Below are positions 6,457-6,460 of a stretch of 6,460 nt of DNA, one piece after another. Every line of letters begins with the position of its first letter. The first letter of the stretch is position 1. A model generated the notes under the pieces. It was not told the DNA's origin. It searched no databases and was given only the letters and a program-made list of their open reading frames with translations. Location: the NCBI GenBank assembly GCA_946630405.1, contig CAMOYW010000059.1, positions 1 to 6,460 on the forward strand, read 5' to 3'. This stretch comes from an uncultured Clostridia bacterium. Its GTDB lineage: Bacteria > Bacillota > Clostridia > Lachnospirales > CAG-274. Made by a program: the position numbers and the translations under genes.

Positions 6457-6460
6457 AAAG

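Noticed and set aside
1..6460. Mobile elements, CRISPR arrays, tRNA or rRNA genes
   Set aside because: No transposase, integrase, direct repeat array, cloverleaf-like sequence or rRNA segment was seen; genes are intact, co-oriented and packed as in a stable chromosomal region.

Overview
The window looks like chromosomal DNA from an anaerobic low-GC Gram-positive, most likely a member of the Clostridia. The evidence is the AT-rich codon choice, strong AGGAGG-type ribosome binding sites, the tail of a large CoA-dehydratase-activase-related protein typical of anaerobic Firmicutes, and the Clostridia-like flavour of the other proteins. This placement is inference from protein character, not from a search. 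All seven genes lie on the + strand, and coding density is high.

Left block (positions 1-2985): four tightly packed genes, probably one transcript that began upstream of the window. They are the last ~138 residues of an acyl-CoA dehydratase activase-related protein (open at the left edge), a sugar-phosphate-type nucleotidyltransferase (ATGA overlap with the gene before), ribonuclease HI (TGATG overlap), and a CNNM/CBS/CorC_HlyC membrane protein. The last starts at a TTG codon behind a strong Shine-Dalgarno sequence. The four functions do not form an obvious pathway. The block ends at a strong intrinsic terminator with a perfect 17-bp stem at 3028-3069.

Intergenic region (2986-3202, 217 bases): it holds the terminator, a perfect 15-bp AT-rich inverted repeat (3094-3126) containing a T-N11-A LysR-type core, and two overlapping candidate sigma-A promoters. 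No SAM riboswitch or T-box leader was recognised.

Right block (3203-6456): a three-gene operon made of a cystathionine gamma-synthase/gamma-lyase type PLP enzyme, a MalY/PatB-type PLP C-S lyase (one base after the previous stop), and a LysR-family regulator (13 bases after the previous stop). Together they read as a self-regulated sulfur amino acid (transsulfuration) module. The first enzyme could make or cleave cystathionine on the gamma side, the second would cleave cystathionine or related thioethers on the beta side, and the regulator probably acts on the dyad upstream of the operon.

Most of this is ordinary chromosomal content. I did not find a clear undescribed system. The points most worth checking are the LysR-like dyad ahead of the sulfur operon and the loss of conserved membrane-domain motifs in the CorC-like protein.
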